Of a stretch of DNA of 64,000 nucleotides, positions 31,100-46,049 are shown in pieces. Numbering within the stretch: the stretch's first letter is position 1; every line of letters starts with the position of its first letter. The notes under the pieces were generated by a model. It was not told the DNA's origin. It saw only the letters and a list, made by a program, of their open reading frames with translations, and made no database searches. Where the stretch lies: NCBI GenBank assembly GCA_905221605.1, contig CAJNDS010002586.1, forward strand, positions 255,001-319,000, read 5' to 3'. This DNA comes from Symbiodinium natans (taxonomy: Eukaryota > Sar > Dinophyceae > Suessiales > Symbiodiniaceae). The position numbers were made by a program, and so were the translations under genes.

Positions 31100-34000
31100 A
31101 TCACTTGCATCTCCGGGGTTTGCGACAGCCTCGAGGAAGTTGAACTCGGAGGTCTGAGATAGGCTTGAAAGCCCGAGCCCCAACACGCCGTCGAACTGGA
31201 AGCTCGAGAACCTTCAGGCGAGGAAGAGACCCCAATGAATTTAGGGTTATAGGATCTGGACAATGCTGACTTGGCATTGAAGGCCCCCTCCTCGCAACAC
31301 AAGGCCCAAGCCCCGGAACTCAACTATAAACCCCCCTTCAACTGATTTGTGGTTCGGCAGAGAGATTTCGAAAGAGGCAGGTTCTCAAGAACGAGCCCAG
31401 CAGAGCCCCGAAAGAGGCCCCGAAAGGAGGCCCAGGAGCTCCCCCTTGCGGTCCATAAAGAAAACAGGCCCTCCCGAACAAGACCACCGTGTGAAACCCA
31501 AACAGTCTGCAAGTTTATTTTTCGGCCCCATGGTTTTTTGCGAGAGTACTGCTGAAGTTATCGAGGGCTACTCCATCAAATCGGATCGCGAAACAACAGG
31601 TCACCCGGAGGATGTCTTCGGCGCTTCTGGCTTCTCGGAGTCATGAAAATTGCGCTTCGGGATCCGGAACATCATCACGAAGAAGAGTTCACATCCATTG
31701 GCCGAAAAGGATGAATCAAATGACATCGTGCAACTTGCTGAGACGTTTCTAAATTCTGCTGCTACTTCGGCAGCCGAAAAACAGGGTAGAAGCTCGCAGG
31801 CAGGCCCCCGTCATGTAGCGAGCAGCCGTGCTTCATCAGCAAAGGCCGTGACTGTAGACTCATGGGAAAGCAAAAAGCTGAAACCCTGTGGTGCTCTGCT
31901 TCGTAACTGTAGCTCACTGAACACCCATGTCCGTGCGCCCGGCGGATCATCTGTCATGTCCTGCAGTTCCGTCGTGTGCGTTTACCACACATCCCCCAGA
32001 TTCGAGACCCTCTCAAAGGAAACACTGCCTTTCTGCGATCATCTCCTGCTCTGATAAGACATCCTGGCCTGTGATGTTCTCTGACCGCTTTGGTTACTAT
32101 CATCTTAAGCTTTCCAATCCACTCCCGCAAGGTCCGTGGCAGAGACCAAGCGCAGGTCGACGCAGCCATGCTCCATCTGGGGCTTTGCATCGTCGTCGTC
32201 CTATCAGCATGCTATCAGGATGTGTGTCCGCTGCACACGGCTCATCAGCCACAGATCGTTTGGAGGTTACAGAAGGCAGTGGACATGATCCTGTGCTTGG
32301 CCAGTACACACTCAGGGCTAAAAGGTTTGGGCAAGTTCAATAGGGATGTGTACCATGTTGGAACGGCTACCGTGTCCAAGTTTAGGATAATAATGGATAG
32401 TAGGAAGGAATGCGTGGAATGCGCGGCATCTTCCAAGCTTCGCCCAGGCCTCGTCCTCCTGCAGTTGCGCCTTGGCGCTCTCCACGCGAGCGTGGTCCAG
32501 TTGCCTTGAGGTGTGCCATACAATTTCATGCAATACACATCCCAGTTCGTGCCGTTCGTGCCCTTGCACTAGACTCGCGCCTGGCACTTGCCTTAGCTCA
32601 GACTCTAAGGGTTTTGAAGCCCCCAAGCCCTATAACCCCAGACCCTAAACCAACCCTCAAAGCCTTCCCCGAGAATCCCCAAAACCCCCAAACCCTGAGA
32701 AATCTTGCAACTGATTCGAGCCCAAGACAAGAACCCTACACCCTAACCTACCTACACCCCCAACAAGCCCCAAGCCCCAATCTATCCTTTCCAGAGCTGA
32801 TCCATGCTGATCCACTCCCTGTGCCAGTGAGCTGGTTCTGCGGGCCACGGGAATGGTTCGGTTTGGCTTTTCACCCTCTAAGGCCGCAGGCAGCAACGAT
32901 GCTCCGCTGACACTGCCAGCTGGTGATGGTGGCACCGGCTCCTTTGGACGGAGAGCGGTGCCACAAATTGAACCGGGGAAGGGAAGGGAGGTGAAGGAGT
33001 GCTGCAAGTCAGGCTTTCGGTGCCCGTTGGGCCTTCGGAGCCGGCGGCCCCAGGCAGACTTTGTCCTGCCTCGGCGCACGGGGACTTGATGAGACTCACT
33101 TGATGCTTCCAATAAAAGAACACCAAGGCGCACGAAGATACCCGTGATCTCACCCGTGCCATAGGAAACGGTGATCTGATCTCGGGCCTGTCCCAGCTCT
33201 CGCTCCCGCTCTCCGCTCACTCTCCGCTCACTCCCCCCCGGCAGGCTGAGACCATCCCCAAAGTCTGGGAGAGCGTTCCGGTGTTCGGCATTGCTGCCGG
33301 TATCATTGTCAGCCCGGCAGGGGCAGTCCTGGTTTGGCATCACCAACGAGCCGTCGACGTCGATGTCTTTGGCGACCTGCAAAGCTGCTCTCACAGTGTC
33401 CCTGCTCACCTTCTCGACAGCATCGCGCAGTGGGGCCGCATCGCGCTGTGGGGCCGCATCACGCTGGGCCCATGACCAGGGAGGCCCGGCGCCGGTAGCG
33501 GCGATGGCTGAGGCAGGTCTCCGCGCCTCAATTTTTTACTACTCACCAGCTTGCAAGTACGTTGCAAGAGGGTCGAACTTTTCCAGTTAGGGCTCCTGGG
33601 AAAACCACATTACAGGCAACAGTCAAAGCGTGCTGGGTTCCACAGCGGAGTGAGTCAAGTGCACTTCTTGTGAGCCTGCAAGTGCGTTGAGACGTGTCAG
33701 CACACAAAACATTCCAGCGCGCACCTATCTGAAATTCGACTCATTCGTCAACGCTTCAGCCCTGCAAAACTGCGCCAAGTCGCGGCACATAATGGAAGGT
33801 AGGACCTTGGTCCGCAACAATAGCAACTGCCTTTACAGTAAAATCTGGCGTGAGAAGCATTTTGTCGTGGTGACGTTGCTGCAGGGCCTGAGGCTTCTCA
33901 AAAGGTTACAGTAAGCTTGCAGAGGTTAAGTTGGCAAGTTGGGGTTTTGACATGCCGGGGCTCCCGCCAAATGTCCGCTCCCTGTGTCAAAGACCACCTG

Positions 34001-34215
34001 ATGCCAAGGTGCGAGACCCACACCCAAGCCAAGAGTTGCACACTTCCACTTGCGATTATGAAACTTGCCCCAGGAGAAAATCGGTCAAAGCCTTCGCCCG
34101 AAGTTCCTCTCCCAGTGCTAGAGCCAGCGCCTCGAACTGCTGGGGAGTGGGCGCACCCACCGATATCTGGCCGTAGTAGGCGCTCTTGTGATGTACAACG
34201 CCGTCCTCACCTAAG
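31100..34215 (-). CDS. Pepsin-family (A1) aspartic protease, N-terminal lobe exons
   Basis: Four minus-strand exons give the N-lobe in order: 34215-34134 (VVHHKSAYYGQISVGAPTPQ and QF), 33180-33123 (ITVSYGTGEITGIFV), about 33068-33014 (QDKVCLGPPAP) and 31205-31100 (FQFDGVLGLGLSSLSQTSEF, then NFLEAVANPG). YYGxIxVGxPxQ-F, YGTGEITGxF, the D-x-V-C-x-G strand and FDGxLGLG are diagnostic for pepsin-like proteases, secreted or vacuolar endopeptidases. The exon with the first catalytic DTGS should lie between 34.1 and 33.2 kb. An in-frame NDTGSN occurs at 33304-33287, but its flanks do not match the family, so I do not assign it. The C-lobe is not found downstream here; a possible piece is at 18.7 kb. 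Family is certain; completeness is not. Confidence 0.82.
32610..32795. repeat. Degenerate CCCTAAA/AACCCC-rich tract
   Basis: Roughly 180 bases with CCCCAGACCCTAAACC, AACCCCCAAACCCTGAG, ACCCTACACCCTAACC and similar words. It lies in a presumed intron of the aspartic protease gene. Resembles eroded interstitial telomere repeat. Confidence 0.55.
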
Positions 34216-34430
34216 CCGCAGGGCGGGGATACTTTTGCGATGCTGCCACCCCATTGTCGCAGAAGTTCCGGTGTGAGCAGGAAGGAGATTCCGGATCGAA
34301 GCGCTGGGCCACGAGTGACACGCACTGATTCGGGGCGAGGTCTTTCCAGGACTTCGGACAGTGTGCTCCAAAGCAAAGCGAAACAAGGAGTTTTCGAGGA
34401 CGCCGCCCACCTCATCCGGCTATATTGTGC

Positions 34431-34492
34431 ACGTGCACGTGCACATGTGTGCGCCTGCGCGTGCGTCCGTGCGTGCGTGCGTGCGCACAGGA
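34431..34492. repeat. GTGCAC/GTGCGT microsatellite
   Basis: Alternating purine-pyrimidine run GTGCACGTGCACGTGCAC followed by GTGCGTGCGTGCGTGCGC. No gene is assigned around it. Confidence 0.85.
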
Positions 34493-35205
34493 GTGGGGCA
34501 TGTTGCTGCAATGTCCCTGCAAAGCGTGGCCCCCAGCAAGCCCTTGCTGTGTTGCTTCCAGCATTTCCTATTTCCTGTCGTCACGTGACCGACAACCAGG
34601 ACGACCAGCTTGGCGCCAGACTGTGCAGTGGGATGAGCTGCCGCCTGGTACTGGAACTGTACTGGGTGAGACAACGGCAGGCTTTGAAAAATTAGGTGGA
34701 GACAGCTGCAGCAGAACCGCCGAACATCACTGGTCATCAAGGAAACATGTGCAACTGGGTACCCACCTCAGCTTCACTGAGAAGGGGCCGTGTTGGACAG
34801 CATTCTTGGTGGCATGCACACAAAGACCTGGGGCTCTTGAGGAGTCGTTGGCTCAAAGTCCCTGAACGCAAATGATTCCTGCAGTCTCGGGGTACTAAGG
34901 AGCCCGTAAGAAATTAGAGGCCTGGCACCTGCAGACGTCATCCTTCAGTGAATCCTTCAGTCTCACACAGCTACCCGGAGACACAAACCTTCTTCCATCT
35001 TCCAAACCTCAACATACCGTAACATACCTCACTCAACCACACCCTCCCCTTTCCAAACCTCGCCTCCCACAGAGCAGGCGCCAAAGGCAGCCAGCAGCCG
35101 CCCCGGACGCAGGGAGCAGCGCAGCCTGGCTGATTCTCATTTTTTGCGTCGTCGCACTGCAAAAATGAGAGTGCAGAGCTCTGCACAAAATCCAGAAAAC
35201 AACAA

Positions 35206-35206
<1 letters not shown>

Positions 35207-35255
<49 letters not shown>

Positions 35256-35270
35256 CACAACAAAAAAAAG
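35207..35270. repeat. (CA)n followed by poly(A)
   Basis: About 13 CA units run straight into 21 A residues, then ACACAACAAAAAAAAG. A poly(A) joined to a microsatellite can mark the 3' end of an inserted retrocopy, but I find no recognisable inserted gene to the left. Confidence 0.8.
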
Positions 35271-35279
35271 AGAATGGCC

Positions 35280-36430
35280 TCGAGGAAGGGCGAGGCTTGC
35301 CTGCGAAGGCGCCCTGCTGCACAATTGCAGGCTGCGTCGGTAGCTGCGGCACTGTAGCTTCGAATGCTGTCTTCCTAGGAAAGACAACTGCACGGACGCA
35401 GCTGCGTGCCTTCGTCACATGGACGAGGAGCGCAAGGACTCCTGCAAGAACGAGGTGCAGTGGCCCCGCAAAAGCCCGAGTCAATGCCACAACATATCGC
35501 CTACTCAGAAGAATCTCGCTGAACCGGAAGCAGGCTAGTTTGGTCACGCTCCCACCCAAAAGCCCGCCAGAAAGTCCCACCTGTGGCTGCAATGGCCTTA
35601 CCCCAAGCAGCGTAAGCATCCAGACATCCCGGGTTGCGCCTCCCAGGACTGCGCTTTGAACTTCGCGGCTCGCTGCCGCGGCGACAAGAGGGCCAAGAGC
35701 ATCCATCCCGGCGAAAACAAGGAAGAACGTAGTACCACGTAGTAGTAAGTGGAAGGTCGCGGGGATATACCTGGGCGGTCACGCTCCCCCCCCCCCCAAA
35801 TAAGGCACTTACCCAGACGCCTCAAGCTGGGGGACTCTTCCAAGTTGGCTGATGTGATGAGATCTAGTCGGAATCGCGGAAAAACACCCGACACCTCAGG
35901 GCCGCGGCCGCCCCACGTAGCGGACGTCGTGCGCTCTCGGATAGGGCGCCACCCCGAGGCTGAGCCGACGAGGGGCTGCAAAGGCACGAGCAGTACAGGA
36001 ACAACTTGGCTGGTTGCATCCGTTGGCTAGCATTGGCTTGCACGGGGTTCACAATCGAATCAACACTGGCGCTCGCTATGTGTCTACAAGTCACACAAGT
36101 CATTCAAGTCTAGTCTATCAGCCAGATGGACAGCAAATCATCAGAAGAGCAGCATGAAAGAACATGGAATACAGCAGGCGCCACGTCATAAAAGGAAGGC
36201 TGCGTTACTACATGTGCACCAGTGGCAAGTATCAACAGAGATCCCCGGCAAGCGAAACCGCTAAGCCGCTAAGCCCTTTCAAGCCCATTCCCCGTGAACA
36301 GCAGCGGAGTGTTCCGTACCCTGGTCTTGGCTTCGGTGTTCTGGATGTTCGACCTGACTGAGAGGAATCTTATTCAGCTAATTAAGAGCGCCCGCAAGTC
36401 GCAAGTGGTGGAGCTGAAGCAAGGGCTGAT
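35280..36430. other. No recognised gene; one long GC-rich minus frame
   Basis: A 189-codon minus-strand frame (35706-35137) with a hydrophobic stretch HLVLAGVLALLVHV is open but overlaps the poly(A)/CA tract at its 3' end and has no family match. I regard it as unproven. Poly(C) tract at 35788-35798. Confidence 0.35.
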
Positions 36431-36435
36431 CCAGG

Positions 36436-36470
36436 CTCTAGGGTTCAGGGTTCAGGGTTCAGGGTCTGGA
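36436..36470. repeat. TTCAGGG tandem, telomere-variant
   Basis: CTAGGGTTCAGGGTTCAGGGTTCAGGG: one TAGGGT followed by three TTCAGGG units, a single-base variant of TTTAGGG. Confidence 0.75.
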
Positions 36471-36555
36471 GATCTGGATATTCTTCCAACATTGGGCATC
36501 CCGCGGATGGCCTTCAGCAAGTTGTTTTGAATTTGGTCTGTGGGTTTCGGCACCT

Positions 36556-36968
36556 TTGCTTCGTTTCCCCAGGCTCTACATGCCGTCGAGCTTTTCTTGG
36601 GGACCTTTTCTCCTGGATGCATGCCTCGGAGAAAGCGTGATGTTAGCAAGGGAGCTAGATTGGCTATCTGTCTGGGTCAACGAACTGCAGCGAGGAGCCC
36701 AGCAGGAGCCACATATGGAGCCATGCATTCTGCACGAAATTTCCGGGTCATGGCTTTCACCAAACACGGTTCAGAGGTTCGGGCTTTCGGAATGCCATAT
36801 CAGTGTCTCAGAGGAAAAGACGCAAAAGCTCCTCTCAGACCCGGTCTCCACACCTCGCCCTGCATCTGCACTCATCACCCTTCCAGCTTCGCTGGATGCA
36901 CCCGAGGACTTCTTCGGAGGCGTCTGTAAGTCGTTTGAACAAATTCTCATCTCGCACGGTTACTTTGG

Positions 36969-36972
<4 letters not shown>
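36556..36972 (+). CDS. Hypothetical protein, plus strand
   Basis: A 138-codon ORF from ATG at 36556. The later part is protein-like: LARELDWLSVWVNELQRG, HISVSEEKTQKLLSD, ALITLPASLDAPEDFFGGVC and KSFEQILISHGYFG, then TAG. No family is recognised and there is no signal peptide. The true exon may start later than the first ATG. The stop codon TAG at 36970-36972 overlaps the stop of the minus-strand RCC1-repeat ORF within the palindrome CTAG, so the two ORFs converge tail to tail. Confidence 0.4.
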
Positions 36973-39790
<2,818 letters not shown>

Positions 39791-39799
39791 GGCCAGATA

Positions 39800-40390
39800 C
39801 TAAAGGCCGAAGGCCACGAACTAGCTGTTGTGAACGCACGAACTTGGGCCTGGAAAGGCAACGTGCTTTTCCATACACTAGCGCTCACTATGACCAGAAC
39901 ACCAAACCTCGAACCAAAAGCTTTTGGTATACAAACCCCTGATCTTGACACTTCCTGATGGATGTACAGAGGCCTTGACACCCGCTCGAACGCTCATTGG
40001 CCACCCGGAGGCTACATGTCCGGACTTTTGCCCAGCTCACAATCTGCCAACACTATTTTCTTCATGAACTGCTCCTGGAGCCTCCTTTTCCGTTTCCTCC
40101 TGTCCCTGATGATCCCCGGTCTTGTTTTGCACAACTGATGCTTGGATCGTCCAGTATGGGCAGTTGTTTGATAAGAATAAGCCTGCAGCCTTCACCCAGG
40201 ACACCATGCGCCAAGAATGCTGCAAAAACGACAAAAACGAAGCAACCTGAAGTAGCGCGAAGACCCCCCCCCCTCGAAGTCTTCAGCGGCTCCAAGGCTC
40301 GGGCCGGAGTTTCTCGTTGAGACTTCTCTGGCCTTCCGGCAAACGACTCGCAGATGCATTTAGGCGGGAGAGAGGGGCTGGGAGGGCTGG
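39800..40390. other. Upstream region of the RCC1-repeat gene; nothing else seen
   Basis: Presumed promoter-side intergenic DNA. No TATA-like or dinoflagellate promoter motif can be assigned confidently. Confidence 0.35.
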
Positions 40391-40394
40391 GAGC

Positions 40395-42215
40395 GTCTCA
40401 TGAGTGAAGTTCCAAAGCTTTCTGAGAGCGAAAGAAGAGTTGGGGGGATGGGGGGAAATGATGGTCACTGCTCTGGGCCCTCGGCTCTTAACCGTCGCCA
40501 CGGTGTCTGCACAGCGGGACTTGGCCTCGGCCACCTGGTCACAGATTTGTGTGGCAAAGATGTCACGGGAAGAGCACCGAGTCTCACAAAGCTGGGTGCC
40601 GCTTGTGTTCGGGGGGGACGGGGGACACCTTGAAAGCCGCCATGGCGCAAGAATCGCCACCATTTCGAAACCCTCTAGAGTCCTGAGTCCTAAGCTCCTT
40701 GGCTCTTTCAATCCCGAGCAGTCATCAAATAGTCATCAAAGCGTCACACTCCTTGCCTGCCGTTCGAGGTCAGCCTTCGCAGTATCAAACTCCTGGTGGG
40801 CACAAGCAGCGAGAGCATCGCACGAAAAACCACGAGTAGGGCACGAAACGAATTTTGAACGCTGCCCGCCTCCGCAATCTTCTGCAGCTTCCGGTTCTTG
40901 CCTGAGTGGGGTAGATCAGAACCGTTTACGAGCCTTTGAGAAGACGTTAGAGTTCAAGCCCGGACATGGATGCTAGAATCTCGTGGGATTGCAGACAGCC
41001 TGGAACAGCGCCCGAAAAACCGTCTGGGGTCATCCTCTCCAGTCTTTCCCGCGGGCTGACCCGGTCTTCCCCGTTCTCCCAACTTTCAGCCCCTTCACCA
41101 CCCCCACACCGTTCAGGGCCCAGGCTCTCGAGCTGCTTGATTGACTCTGCGGTGGCCTTGGACTTCTGCTCCTGTTGTGGGATGAGATGCTTCCCGCAAG
41201 GCTCACCTTTCATCGGCCTCTCGCCTGCCCAAACGCCCGACGGCTCATGCTTGTCTCGGCTTGTCAAGCTCAGGGACTCCGAGTGCTTCGCGCATGGCCA
41301 ATGGCTTTTGCAGCTTGGCCTCACTACAGCTCGAGACGGTCCTCCGTCTCGAGCATGGAAAGCATCTGCTTGTTCTGCTCTGAGAGTACCCGGACATGCT
41401 CATCCTGCCCAAAACAGTTCGAAGAAGACAAGACTCACCATCTCTTTGCACCACGCGTAGCCGCCGAGCCCGCCTTGGAGGCTGTCTCGGACTTGTCCTG
41501 GCGAAGGCGCTGGGCCAAGGAGCCGATCCTGCAAGCACGGGCTTGGGCCAGAGGGGGCCGAAGGATTTCGAAGCATGGCGGCGCTGGGCAGTGACGCTGT
41601 TCGTGCGAGATTGGTTGGGTGAGTGTTGGATGCAAGTAGGGAGAAAAGCGGCGTTTCTCTGCACACCCTTCTAAGCATCGCCCTGGGCTCCAGGCTTGTC
41701 GTTGATGGCCTGGAGCTCGCTCTGCAGCAGAGCATCGCGCTCCTGACCCCGAATGGCACAGCATCGAGCTGACGTTGAAGACTCCGAGCCAGTCTGTAAG
41801 ATGGTGCGCACTTCCCTTTCATGAAAGCCCCAAGGGCAACGGTCAGCTCAAACACGGTCCTCGCAAGCCCGGATCTGATCCTTATGCGGCGGATGAGAGA
41901 GGGTTTCAATTCAACTGGACATGTCCAAGCGTGCTGGAAGGATCACCAAAGCACCATCCGGTTCTGAACCCTTGAAACCAGATGCGAAACTGAGGTCGGG
42001 TCTTGAGCTTGTTCACGCTCTTGCTCGACCTCGGGACCGCTGGCTGTGTTCGGTTTGGCTCGGCTCTTGGGCAGTTGCCTCCATTTTTGTCTTCTGCTCA
42101 TCTATGCACCTTAATCGAACATTGAGTGCCTGAGCCAAGTACCCGTTCCAGAGTCTCTAAGACGAGCTTGTTCTGCTCCTGCAGTCGCGACATGAACCCT
42201 TCCGAGGGGCGCGAT
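40395..42215 (-). CDS. Coiled-coil protein, multi-exon
   Basis: Minus-strand pieces are heptad-like and charged: SRLQEQNKLVLETLERVLGS (about 42205-42130, possible GT donor after LER), EVEQEREQAQD (42030-41995), RGQERDALLQSELQAINDKP (41750-41690), EHVRVLSEQNKQMLSMLETE (41400-41345), IPQQEQKSKATAESIKQLES (41185-41125), HQEFDTAKADLERQARSV (40805-40750) and QICDQVAEAKSRCADTVATV (40555-40495). The L-x-EQNK-x-x-L-x-x-LE phrase recurs twice, suggesting internal repeats. No enzymatic domain is visible. Likely one long structural or scaffold protein. Exon ends are approximate, and whether all pieces belong to one gene is inferred from strand and composition. Confidence 0.6.
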
Positions 42216-42219
42216 TGGA

Positions 42220-45200
42220 TCAAACCTCTAGCAGGGCCCTTCAAGCCTGGTTTGCACTCTGTTGCCTTGCACAGGGACAACAAAGAGTTGAAACCCTAAC
42301 TACCCTAACCTTGCCCAACACACCTTAATTTGACGTCTGGTCGCGCTTGCGCTACAGTATGACCCTCGAAGCCTTCAAGACTCTCAGAAACATGAACTGA
42401 CGCCTTAAGAACAACTGGAAGAATCTTCAAGTCAATCGTTTCCACGAGTGAGATGCGAGCGGCAAACGCAGCGCATCAAGACACCCGAACATGACACAAA
42501 ACTGTGGCAGCTCCCGACCGACAGCTGGTGAGTCCCGTCGACGGTGAAAAGTAAAAAGCGATCACTTTGGACATCCCCACCTTGTCCCTAAAACCCAACT
42601 GCAAGGATTCAAGGTTGCAGGACTTGACAGGCGGTGTTTTTTTCTTCTGGTTTCCATGCTGGTTCAAAGTCCGATCCGAAAGAACATGCTAACCCGTTTT
42701 GAGCGCAGGATTCGGGTTTAGGGTAGCACACCGTATCAACGCATTGTCCATCTCATTTGTCATGGAAGAAGACAATTAACGCATAGCACTAAGCGTTTCT
42801 TTGGGCTTGGTGTTGGCTCGGTCCGGGAAGACATTTTTTGGGTGTTGCTGGCTTTATGGGGGAAGTTTCGGGATTTAGTACTTCCGGCAGTCGTAAGTCG
42901 AAACTTGAAAAGTACTTTGATTTGAAACAACACACGTAACTTTTTCCAAAGATATGCGAGTCCGAGCCACACTGGCCAGCAATGAAACCTTTACCGGGAC
43001 ACCCTTCGAAACTTTGAGCGCGCTAAGACCACTGCGTGCGACACCCCGAAGCCTGTCCTGAAGGAAAGTGATTTCCGTCGCCCGCATGCCATCGCCCGCT
43101 TCGCGCGGCATGGCCTACTCCAGCGGCTTCAACGGTCAGGAAGTTTCAAGAGCTGCTTGTCCCGCTCAACACACCGCACACACCGTCTCACACGATGCCT
43201 GCAGGGCCTTTGCGCACAGCTTTGTGCGAAGCTTTGTGCTTTTCGGAACTTTGGCATTGGCCTTTTGGGGCCTTTTTGGGGCCGCCTTCTATGCCTGAAG
43301 TGATTTGAACTGATGCCTTAAGCCTGGCGGCTTTGAGGTTTCGAGCATTTGTTTACTTGCGAGGGCTTCCATGCCTCTGGCGGCCTCCGGCAGCCTCCAG
43401 CAGGGCGGCGTGGGGCGGGGCCGCCACCTTCGCTCTGACTCGATCGCAACGCCTTCCCTGAAAAGCTACTTTGTCGCTGCCTGTTGTTTCGTGAGCTTAG
43501 CGTTCAAAGTTCGAAATTTTGCGAACTCCACACCGACGTAGAAGTCTTCCACATTCTTCCACCCAGGCTGCGCAATCAAACCCGTACTCAGCTACTACTC
43601 AGCTCCACAAAGCGCCAAAGCGCCATACATCACCATATACAGCAAGCCCATCAAAAACACGCTGAGACTCCCCCGGCTTAGGCGCACACGCGGGGCCGCA
43701 GGGCCCCGTGCCCCCTCGGCGCCTGCAGAAACTACCAGGCGCCTGGTAGCACAAGTCAGTGTGAGCAGTAACTTACACTAACTTCAATTGTGATCGTACA
43801 ACTTAGTGAGGTTAAACTGTGCCAACAGCACAGCCCCTGCAGCTCAGGACAAGAATTGCTCGTTAAGCCGTTAAGCTGCACACGTCAGAGCTGCATCTAT
43901 CTGTTTGGATGACTCTGCATGTCGCCCCGCGGCCTTTTGCAAGGACAGGCGCCCCGCCCCCTCCCCGCCGCCGCGGGTGCAAAGTCGTAAACTGTGAGCC
44001 GCAGCGGAGAGACGTCAGCAGCGTCAGCAGCCACTTCAACAAGAGCCCTATAGAGGCCATGACGTGAATGAATGACGAAAGGCCAGTGCCCTCACGCTCT
44101 CTCTCTCTCTCACACACACACACCAAGCCCAGAGATACTCACTGAAGTCTCACACTCCCTTGGGCCCAAAAGTGCAGTTCAACCCTTAACTGACGGACGC
44201 GATATGCATGTTGGAAGGGAAGCTGCTATAACCTCGCTAGACGAGGCTGGACGTCCATCAAGTCGACCTTTCCTTTTGGATTGCCCGAACTTCGTCAGGC
44301 TCAGCTCGAACCGGGCCTGCACAGGCTAATAGGGTGCCTCTATTTTTTTGCTATTGCTTTTTCGCACCTGCACAGACCCCATACGAGCTACTCACACCAG
44401 TCGAAGGGAAAAGCACTGCAGCGACACTCAACAATACGCAAATGACCCACTAGGATGGCAGGTGACCCCAAGTTCCCGGCACCATCCGGCACCTAAGCCC
44501 TCATCCCTGCAAGTTGCTACAAGCTGCTACAGGTAGCAATCATGCGCCCACATGTCACATGCTCAGTCCCCTGGGGCCCCTGACTTTCAGCAACCCGGAA
44601 CCAATTGCAACCAATGGAACCAGTTCCGGCCTCTTTGGACCCTCGCTTGGGCTTTGGAGCTGCTTCATCTGAAGGCCTGGTGCCTGCGCGGCTTCTGCGA
44701 GCGCTAGCAAACCGTTAGCAGCTATAGTAAAGAGTAGGCTCGAAACACCGACTCCCGATCCCAACCTCGCATGTAAGACAAGTGCAGGACCCGTGCTCCA
44801 CTTGTGCAGGATTTTTTGCGGATCTTTGCACATGCGGGGTGCACTTTTGAAGAGAACGGAGCCCAGTCACACAGTTGTGTGTTTTCTCTCATGCCAACAA
44901 TTTCTCTCATCCCCCCCTGCTCTCCCTGCTCTCCCTGCTCTCGCTCACCTCGCGACGCGCGCGGCTTCTCGCAGCGGCTTCCTGCACCTCTCGAGGAGAA
45001 GGAAAGAAGGGGGAGAAGGGGGAGAAGGGGAAGGCCCCATTTTTTTGAAATTTGTTGTGTTACCGTGTCTGTTACCTATTCCTTTGCTGCTTCTGCCCCC
45101 ATCTTTGGCTTGTGGCTGAGCGTGCGCAAGCCGGCTCCTTGTGGCTGAAGTCCTGCGAGTTCGCAAGGGCTTCCACCGAGTACGCCTCGATGCAGTCCTC

Positions 45201-45300
45201 TGCAGCGCGCCGTTCGTCAACCCAATCAACAACCCCAAACCTCAACCCTGACCCACCAGACCAGAAACAACCCAGAAAGCTATAACCGGGCTCTCAGACT
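42220..45300. other. No recognisable gene
   Basis: About 3 kb without a motif. Short features only: AACCCTAACTACCCTAACC (42290-42310, telomere-like), a (TC)n-(CA)n run at 44098-44122, and G/A-rich GGGAGAAGG repeats near 45005-45030. A plus-strand ORF at 43068-43298 with a hydrophobic end is likely spurious. Confidence 0.4.
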
Positions 45301-45319
45301 CTTCTCTATAGCTTGCTTG

Positions 45320-45780
45320 TCCGATACAAGCTGCACCACTGCACAGCATCGCTACGAATTCTTGTTTCCTTGATGTCGGCAGCGACGCCTTCGTGGAGGT
45401 TCTTTCGCCTTGCTATGGCTTGCTTCACGCAGTCGAAGCCGCAAAGCTTGAAGAGATTCGAAGAGATTGGAGCAGCGCAACCCGCAGCACCCCAGCTCGC
45501 TCCCAACTCACTCCAAGCAGCATCCAGTAGGATGCCAGCGCAGAGCTAGGCCTCAGAGCTCAGAACTCGAGCACTCAAGTTCCAGATGCTCCAATGAAAA
45601 CAGAACGGCGGCACGACAAGCCACCGTCCCGAGCACGATGACACGACTTTCTTTCACAGCCTTTTCGCTGAAAAACTTTCGAAAGCTCCTGGGCTCTGGC
45701 GGCAGCAGCTCTCCGTCGACCGGGGCCTCTGGCTCAGGGTTGGCAGCCCCATCCTCGGCAAAGTCTCAATCACATGTGTA
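45320..45780 (-). CDS. Unidentified exons, possibly 3' part of the LRR gene
   Basis: Two minus-strand stretches look coding. About 45775-45600 reads AEDGAANPEPEAPVDGELLP, then PEPRSFRKFFSEKAVKESRV: acidic, proline-rich and then basic. About 45470-45340 reads LFKLCGFDCVKQAIARRKNL, then HEGVAADIKETRIR, an amphipathic helical segment. Neither matches a family. They follow the leucine-rich-repeat exons on the same strand and may be the C-terminal part of that protein. Confidence 0.4.
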
Positions 45781-46049
45781 GCTCTTGGGGATGAGGAGTG
45801 ACCTGCCCGGGGCCAAGGCCAAGTCCTCACCATCCAGGCGGCTAAGGTCTGGCCTGGGGGAAATACGAGGAAACTGAACGGTGAGCTGAGTCTGGGTTTC
45901 GAGTTCGTGTTGGCGCTGCACGCAGCACTGCACGCAGGAAACTTTCGTCATGCCACGGACCTTCTCACCCCCTGCCAAGTCCTCACTCTGAGGTGCACGG
46001 CAGCTGGGCCAGCAGTCGCGCAAGGTAATCTGCCTCCTTGTGCGCAAAA

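Noticed and set aside
33260-33310. In-frame NDTGSN as the first catalytic Asp of the aspartic protease
   Set aside because: Residues on both sides do not resemble the F-D-T-G-S-x-N-L-x-V-P context, and the stretch is GC-rich enough for chance. Left unassigned.
35137-35706. 189-codon minus-strand ORF as a membrane protein
   Set aside because: Its 3' part runs through the poly(A)/CA tract, and the rest has no motif. Open frames of this length are common in this GC-rich DNA.
42875-43298. Plus-strand ORF ending in a hydrophobic segment (43068-43298)
   Set aside because: The hydrophobic end derives from CTTTTTGGGGCC-type low-complexity DNA, and no family or neighbouring exon supports it.
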